Shown piece by piece: positions 58,564 to 64,000 of a DNA stretch of 64,000 nucleotides. The notes under the pieces were generated by a model. It did not search any database. It was given only the letters and a program-made list of their open reading frames with translations, and was not told the DNA's origin. Each line of letters begins with the position of its first letter. The first letter of the stretch is position 1. This stretch comes from Plicaturopsis crispa FD-325 SS-3 (lineage: Eukaryota > Basidiomycota > Agaricomycetes > Amylocorticiales > Amylocorticiaceae). The stretch covers positions 3,946,670 to 4,010,669 of the forward strand of contig KN832554.1 in assembly GCA_000827205.1 (NCBI GenBank), written 5' to 3'. Made by a program: the position numbers and the translations under genes.

Positions 58564-59722
58564 ATGGCGACTACCATAACCGCGCCAACATCACAGAGCA
58601 CCCCATCGGCGCTGCCACCCTCGGTGTTCACGCTGCCGCGCACTGCACAGCTCGAGGCCCTGTTCACAATCATCCGCGACAAGGACACGAATCGGGGCGA
58701 TTTCCTGTTCTACTCGGACCGCATCATTCGTCTGCTCGTGGAGGAGGGGCTGAACCACCTTCCAGTACTGGCAAAAACGGTCGAAACGCCAACGGTGCGT
58801 TTATCTGCGTCGATCGGTTCACGCGTCGTACTAACGGTAGCGTCGTAGGGAAGCACATATCATGGGGTAGGCTTTGAAGGCAAGATTTGTGGCGTGTCAA
58901 TTTTGCGCGCTGGTGAGGTATGCGTACCCTATTGCAGATCACGAGGGCGCACGACTAATGCTAGGGATTCTTTGATAACAGGCAATGGAGGTAGGGTTGC
59001 GGGAAGTATGCAGAAGTGTCCGTATCGGCAAAATCCTGATCCAAAGAGTACGCCATTCAAGTTCTCTGCATACCCAGTGACGTGACTATAAAATGTATTT
59101 TCCAGGACGAGGAAACAACACTGCCCAAGCTTTTCTACTCCAAGGTGGAATGAGCAGTGTCCATCATGCACATATGTGTGGTTGACCGTGCTCGCCATGC
59201 AGTTCCCTCAAGACATCGCGTCACGCTACGTGCTGCTTCTCGATCCCATGCTCGGTATGCCTGCATATTTCGTTTGAACCCACTCGTCGCGTGTCTGAAG
59301 TCGACTCTCTGAAGCGACGGGCGGGTCTGCTATGAAAGCAGTCGAAGTGCTCATCGAGCACGGCGTTCCCGAGGAACGCATCATCTTCATTAACCTTGTG
59401 CGTGCCCACGACACCGTCCGAATGAGCCGATCGTGACCATACTTTATGACCCTCTTACCCACAGATCGCATCGCCCGAAGGTCTTCGGGCATTCTGCGGA
59501 AAGTACCCAGCCCTGCGAGTGGTACGTGACTTGACCTTGGTGCTGTCAGCATCCTGACCGAGTTGTCCCCTTGTAGATTACCGGGTGGATTGATGAGGGC
59601 TTGAACGAAAAGGCGTACATCATTCCTGGACTAGGGGACTTTGGCGAACGGAGGTAACAGCACAACTCTATCACTCCTGTGGCTTGCTGCCATCTCATTT
59701 GTATCTTAGGTATTGCTCTTAA
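58564..59722 (+). CDS. FUR1: Uracil phosphoribosyltransferase (UPRT)
   Basis: The ATG at 58564 gives MATTITAPTSQSTPSALPPS. An in-frame ATG also exists at 58504. Then come VFTLPRTAQLEALFTIIRDK, RGDFLFYSDRIIRLLVEEGL, GVGFEGKICGVSILRAGEAM and EVGLREVCRSVRIGKILIQR. DEETTLPKLFYSK and FPQDIASRYVLLLDPML follow, and ATGGSAMKAVEVLIEHGVPE holds the PRPP-binding loop. The end reads ITGWIDEGLNEKAYIIPGLG and DFGERRYCS with the stop at 59720-59722. The enzyme makes UMP from uracil and PRPP in pyrimidine salvage. Seven or so short introns are needed. The uracil-site block and the PRPP motif are intact. Confidence 0.93.
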
Positions 59723-60192
59723 CGACATGGACACTTTTACAACGTGCGCACCAAGATGGCCATCGGATTTTGTCGGGTCTCTGCAATGTCAAGCACCCTC
59801 CGAGCTATGGATTTTGCACTGGGCTGTTGTACGCTTTGTGTACAGCGGTGTATTGTATGTGTACCTGTACCATACGATATGTAGGGAACGCGTGCTTCTG
59901 GTACATAGATCTAATGAGATAAAACGCTCTTGTGACACCCCTCAGCGTGAGTGTCTACCGCCGGAGATATGAGGCCCAGGCCGAAAGCCCGAAACTCGAA
60001 GGCGCAAGTCAATTTTCGACGTCTAAACTCACCAGGACTTTACACACGGACGTCGAAGTCGTTCGTTTTCTGCATATTTGTGGGGCTCATCACTTCGCCT
60101 CTACTTCCACAGTCTCTACCTATAAATTAAAGTCATAAGCTATACGTTGCACCCTTTCCTATACCACGACCATCTTTTTTACTGCAAACGAC
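59723..60192. other. Intergenic, UPRT to EMG1
   Basis: About 470 bp. It ends with the EMG1 TATA box. No other signal was recognised. Confidence 0.5.
60121..60126 (+). promoter_or_regulatory. TATA box of EMG1
   Basis: TATAAA lies 67 bp before the ATG at 60193. Confidence 0.5.
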
Positions 60193-61694
60193 ATGTCTGC
60201 CGCCGTCCCAGCTCGCCGCCGCCGCCATTCAGGAGCAACAGCCCCACGGTTGCACCTCCTCACCTCAGACAAGGGTCTTGCGCCGTTTTCGCCCCCCGAG
60301 CGCCCAAAGTCAACACCAGCACACGCGCGCCCGCACCAGCGACGCAGGCAAAACCCAGAGTCGGAAGCGGAGGACGAAGCGGAAATGCAGATCGACCCCG
60401 ACCACCACCCAGACTCTCCAGCCTCTGCCTCCTCTGCCTCTTTTTCGGACTCGCCTCCACACAAAATGGTGCCAAAAAGTGAACAAGAGGACAGCCCAAC
60501 GCCTCCATCAGTACCCGCCGACCGGCCCACACGCCCCCTTCCTGCGTCGAAGTCGAGAAAAATGACTGCAAACGGCCCCACTTCGAACAACCCCATGCCG
60601 ATTCCAGCGAACCCTTCGATGCTGCCTGTCCAGGCCCATGTGCCGCGAGGGGGCATCGCTTCTGGCCAACGGCGTCTTTTTGTCATCCTTGAGCAAGCGT
60701 GTCTCGAGGCATATCGGATTAGTGGCGGTTCGAAGGGCAAGGGCGGTCGAGGCGAGGGCGACGTGAAGTACACGTTGCTGAACTGCGATGATCATCAGGG
60801 CATTCTGGCGAAGACGGGGAGGGACATCGCGGACGCGAGGCCCGATATCACCCATCAGGTGAGTCTGTCGATGGCTCGTGTGTGCTCGACTATCGATTGA
60901 CCGAGTGCTTTGTGGTGCTTTGCAGTGTCTTCTGACGCTTCTTGACTCGCCTCTCAACAAGGCTGGGCTCCTGCAGGTCTATATCCACACCGCAAAAGGC
61001 GTTCTCATTGAGGTTAATCCTCATGTCAGGATACCACGGACGTTCAAGCGATTCAGTGGCTTGATGGGTACGTAAACTCTTTCGAACGTGTCGAGGTTGT
61101 GTGTCGAGTGTCTTGCTCGTGTTGCGATCCAAGCTTCGAGTCGAAGTCCTCGAGGGGTTTTCCGGTCGATGTGCTCATTCCGCTCTTATCTTTATCTAGT
61201 TCAACTCCTTCACAAGCTTTCTATTCGAGGTGTAAATGGCCCCGAGAAATTACTCAAAGTTATCAAAGTGAGCATCCCCTTGACGTGTGCATTGAGGCAT
61301 GCTGACTGCCGTGCCACCAATAGAACCCTGTAACAGACCATCTACCCGCAAACACCATAAAACTTAGTACGTCTTTCATAACTCAATTTAGTGCGATTCT
61401 CACTCATACGGGTTGTGTAGCGTTGTCGGGTGATGCCCCGATAGTTCGACTCTCCCAGTATCTCCCCACACTACCCGAAACTCATTCTGTTGCTGTCTTC
61501 GTGGGTGCCATGGCACGCGGTAAAGACGACTTCGCCGATGGTTTTGTTGACGAAAAAATCGGCATTAGCGAATATCCTCTCAGCGCGTCTGTCGCCTGTG
61601 GCAAAGTAAGCAACTGTTTTTTGCACCGGGCACTCAACTAATTCTCGTTGTTCAGTTCTGCTGTGCCCTTGAGGAGATGTGGGACATTATCTAG
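60193..61694 (+). CDS. EMG1: 18S rRNA pseudouridine N1-methyltransferase (Emg1/Nep1)
   Basis: The ATG at 60193 gives a long disordered N-terminus ([14 protein letters not shown], then acidic and Pro/Ser-rich, about 150 residues) before the catalytic SPOUT domain. The domain reads [93 protein letters not shown] and [20 protein letters not shown]. The knot end is [40 protein letters not shown] and [20 protein letters not shown], ending WDII with the stop at 61692-61694. Emg1 methylates the hypermodified pseudouridine of 18S rRNA and is needed for 40S assembly in the nucleolus. The N-terminal extension is longer than in yeast. Five short introns. Confidence 0.95.
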
Positions 61695-62127
61695 GCCGTC
61701 CACCCCACGCCTTCACTCGTTCTCGGACTGTATTTTCTAACACATGTGCTTAAGCTCTCTCTGGCTGACCTGTTGACGACTGCAATATCCCTTATCCCCC
61801 CACCCCTGCATTTCAACCTGCGTCCTCGTTGGTTTCACGATGATGAATGTAACGCTAGTATGTAGACAAATCTCCTGTAACAGGGCCCGTTCGCAAGGAT
61901 GGCGACTCAACTCGCCGTCCTGGGCCCTGGCTACCATAATTTGCGAATGGAATGGAAATTTTTATCAGTACTGGCTGTACTTTTTTCCCAGGGGGACGCG
62001 TTGGTCCGTATTTGGCGCACGCGATACGAGATGTGGTGCTCACTGCTTCCGCCACTGACATCAGTATACCGCCTGCAGCCACCATCACCTCTGTGCTGTC
62101 CTTTTCTCAATCTTGCTCTTGACCGCC
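61695..62127. other. Intergenic, EMG1 to SEC14
   Basis: About 430 bp with a pyrimidine-rich stretch before the SEC14 ATG. Nothing further was recognised. Confidence 0.5.
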
Positions 62128-63242
62128 ATGTCGTCTACCGAAGCTGCCAGCGCAAGCCCTCTACCAGAGGGAGTCACAGACCCCAACTACAAGCCGTTGC
62201 CTGGACGGCTTGGAAACCTATCGGTCCCCCAGCAGCATGCGCTTGAAACACTCAAGAAGGAGCTGCAGGACGAGGGCCATTTCGTCCCCGAACGCCACGA
62301 CGATGCTACTCTGCTCAGGTACGTTCCTTGTCGACTGCCCGATGCACTGTCCGAACGCGATGGACGTGATGGGCGAGTGCGGGGATGCGATTGCGGTTAT
62401 GCTGATTGCACATCTATGCCTTCCTATCACTAGATTCCTGCGCGCGCGTAAATTTGACGTGCCTAAAGCAAAGGCGATGCTGCTCGCGGCGGAGCAGTGG
62501 AGGAAGGACTTTGGCGTCGACGAGATCGTAAAGTGCGGATAACGAACCTTCTATATGTCATGCAGTCACTGACAGCTCACCGCAGGAGCTTCGACTTCAA
62601 AGAAAAGGCCCAGGTCGACAAGTACTATCCCCAGTACTACCACAAAATGGACAAGGTGCGTGCTACGACATCGCCTCGGAGATCGCGGCTCTGACTGCTT
62701 TCTTTATGCAGGAGGGCCGGCCAATCTACATCGAGCAGCTCGGGAAACTCGACATCAAAGCACTCTACGGGCTGACCACCCAAGAGCGGCTCCTACAGCG
62801 CCTCGTCCTCGAGTACGAGCGATTCCTCACCGATCGCCTGCCCGCATGCTCCAAAACCGTCGGCCACCCCGTCGAGACATCCTGCACCATCCTCGACCTC
62901 TACAACGTCTCGCTCTCGAACTTTTACCGCGTGAAGGACTACGTGATGCAGGCGTCTAGCGTCGGGCAGGATCGCTACCCGGAGTGTATGGGCAAGTTCT
63001 ACATCATCAACGCACCGTGGGCGTTCTCCGCCGTGTGGAGCGTCATCAAGCCGTGGCTCGACGAGGTCACCGTGTCGAAGATCGATATCCTCGGCAGCGG
63101 GTACAAGGAGAAGCTCCTCCAGCAAATCTCCCCGGAGAATCTGCCCAAGGAGTTTGGTGGCACGTGCGCGTGTGAGGGCGGATGCTCGCTTGGCGACGTT
63201 GGGCCGTGGAACCCGAAGGACGAGGCGGGCAAGGCTGCTTAG
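62128..63242 (+). CDS. SEC14: Phosphatidylinositol/phosphatidylcholine transfer protein Sec14
   Basis: The ATG at 62128 gives [20 protein letters not shown]. The CRAL-TRIO N-terminal helices follow ([20 protein letters not shown], then across an intron [20 protein letters not shown]). The lipid-binding domain contains [80 protein letters not shown] and [20 protein letters not shown]. The gate region [20 protein letters not shown] and [20 protein letters not shown] follow, and the protein ends EAGKAA with the stop at 63240-63242. Sec14 exchanges PI and PC and supports Golgi export. Three short introns lie near 62319-62432, 62537-62585 and 62656-62709. Length and motifs are typical and the gene is whole. 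Confidence 0.95.
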
Positions 63243-64000
63243 AGGGTGGGATAGAAGTCAGGCCTGAGCGGGATGCTCGGACGATCTTTCATGTGCTCTG
63301 GCGGTTATCCTACTTGTACAGGTATACCTAATGGACTTACGCTTGGGCATCTTGACTGTTCCGCGCGATAACTTTTCCAGTGACCAAACTCAAGACCAAG
63401 AAAGCAGGTGTCATAATTATCGTGAGCATGTACTTTGGAATGTAGGATAGTACCAGTGTAGTCAGATGAATTATAGACAGGAAAGGTATTCGTGATTAGA
63501 TGGGTATGATACGAGCGACGGCGGTGTGTAGGAGCTCCCAACCGTGATTAGGTAGCAGAGGGATACTATGTGGCAAGGAATAAGTGCGTACGAGAGAGCC
63601 TGGTCTCGCTGAAAATATGAATGCGCAGAGAGCATATTCAGGCGGGGAGATACGGAGCATGGCTAGACGCATATTATGTAGTGCTGGTCTTTCACGGGGA
63701 CCGGAGTACGGTGTCTGGGAGAAAACGACGGCATGCTCATTAGCTCCATGCCACTAGAAATCCTGAATTCGTTTCTCACTTTGATTTCAAATGTGACTTC
63801 ACACCGTCGGGGGTGAATAGTTTGTTGTGATTGCGAGAACATAGCAAGCACTGCGCATTCTTCTCATTGTTTTTGGAGTTGCCGATAGCCACACCGTACG
63901 CCGGTCGTCTGAATCGCTTCCACGGTGCGATGTGGAATAAATCGACATTTTCTTGTGGGGTCGAGATACCGTGCCTGAGGGGACCGTCCGGTATATAGTT
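63243..64000. other. Right flank downstream of SEC14
   Basis: About 760 bp of 3' flank. No gene, repeat or RNA was recognised before the window ends. Confidence 0.5.

Noticed and set aside
60159-60773. Open frame of 204 codons antisense to EMG1 exon 1
   Set aside because: The sense strand carries the SPOUT domain and a TATA box, and the antisense translation resembles nothing.

Overview
The window is nuclear DNA of a filamentous basidiomycete, most likely an Agaricomycete of the wood- or litter-decay type. This rests on the genes themselves. They are dense, lie on both strands, and are cut by many short introns (about 45-90 bp, GT..AG) that must be removed to recover the protein families. 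The gene set mixes eukaryotic housekeeping genes with secreted plant-polymer enzymes and basidiomycete-style expanded families. The genus cannot be read from the sequence. No rRNA, convincing tRNA or CRISPR array was seen.

Layout. 1-2767 is mostly gene-poor with a few coding-like scraps. 2768-3874 (+) is a secreted thaumatin-like protein. 4450-11645 (+) is URB1/Npa1, a giant early pre-60S factor. On the minus strand follow a peroxisomal Lpx1-type alpha/beta-hydrolase ending in SKL (11745-13234), a secreted PL1 pectate lyase (13604-14888) and RSA3 (16070-16737). RSA3 shares a 232-bp divergent promoter with ADE2 (16970-18863, +). Then come SCO1 (19193-20216, +), the triacylglycerol-forming acyltransferase LRO1/PDAT (20656-23850, +), complex I subunit NDUFB7 with a 15-nt microexon (24194-24616, -), an orphan protein A (25048-25866, +) and a secreted GH78 alpha-L-rhamnosidase (26107-28626, -).

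The middle (28.6-36.5 kb) is the most plastic part. It holds inverted clusters of a CG-rich decamer that look like the arms of a non-autonomous transposon, a membrane protein with a glycosyltransferase-like domain (30875-32441, +), a membrane protein whose frame is shifted by an exact 38-bp tandem duplication (32545-33656, -), a 637-bp Tc1/mariner-type MITE with TA target duplication (33972-34608), and a damaged or shortened paralogue of orphan protein A that this MITE interrupts.

The right part holds a MUP1-type methionine permease (36517-39240, +), a small membrane protein, an MLKL-NTD-like helical bundle plus TPR protein of the fungal cell-death type (40061-42850, -), a secreted SRPBCC protein (44829-45475, -), a secreted berberine-bridge-type FAD oxidase (46175-48235, -), a DUF2235 alpha/beta-hydrolase (49534-51651, -), a Ppo-type fatty-acid dioxygenase/P450 fusion (52836-58019, +), uracil phosphoribosyltransferase (58564-59722, +), EMG1/NEP1 (60193-61694, +) and SEC14 (62128-63242, +).

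Themes. Three ribosome-assembly genes are present. Two of them, URB1 and RSA3, encode members of the same yeast Npa1 complex and lie 4.4 kb apart. Pectate lyase and rhamnosidase both act on pectin. Lro1, Lpx1-like hydrolase, Ppo and Sec14 all act on lipids. Exon boundaries were inferred by eye from splice signals and family resemblance, so gene ends are firmer than individual introns.
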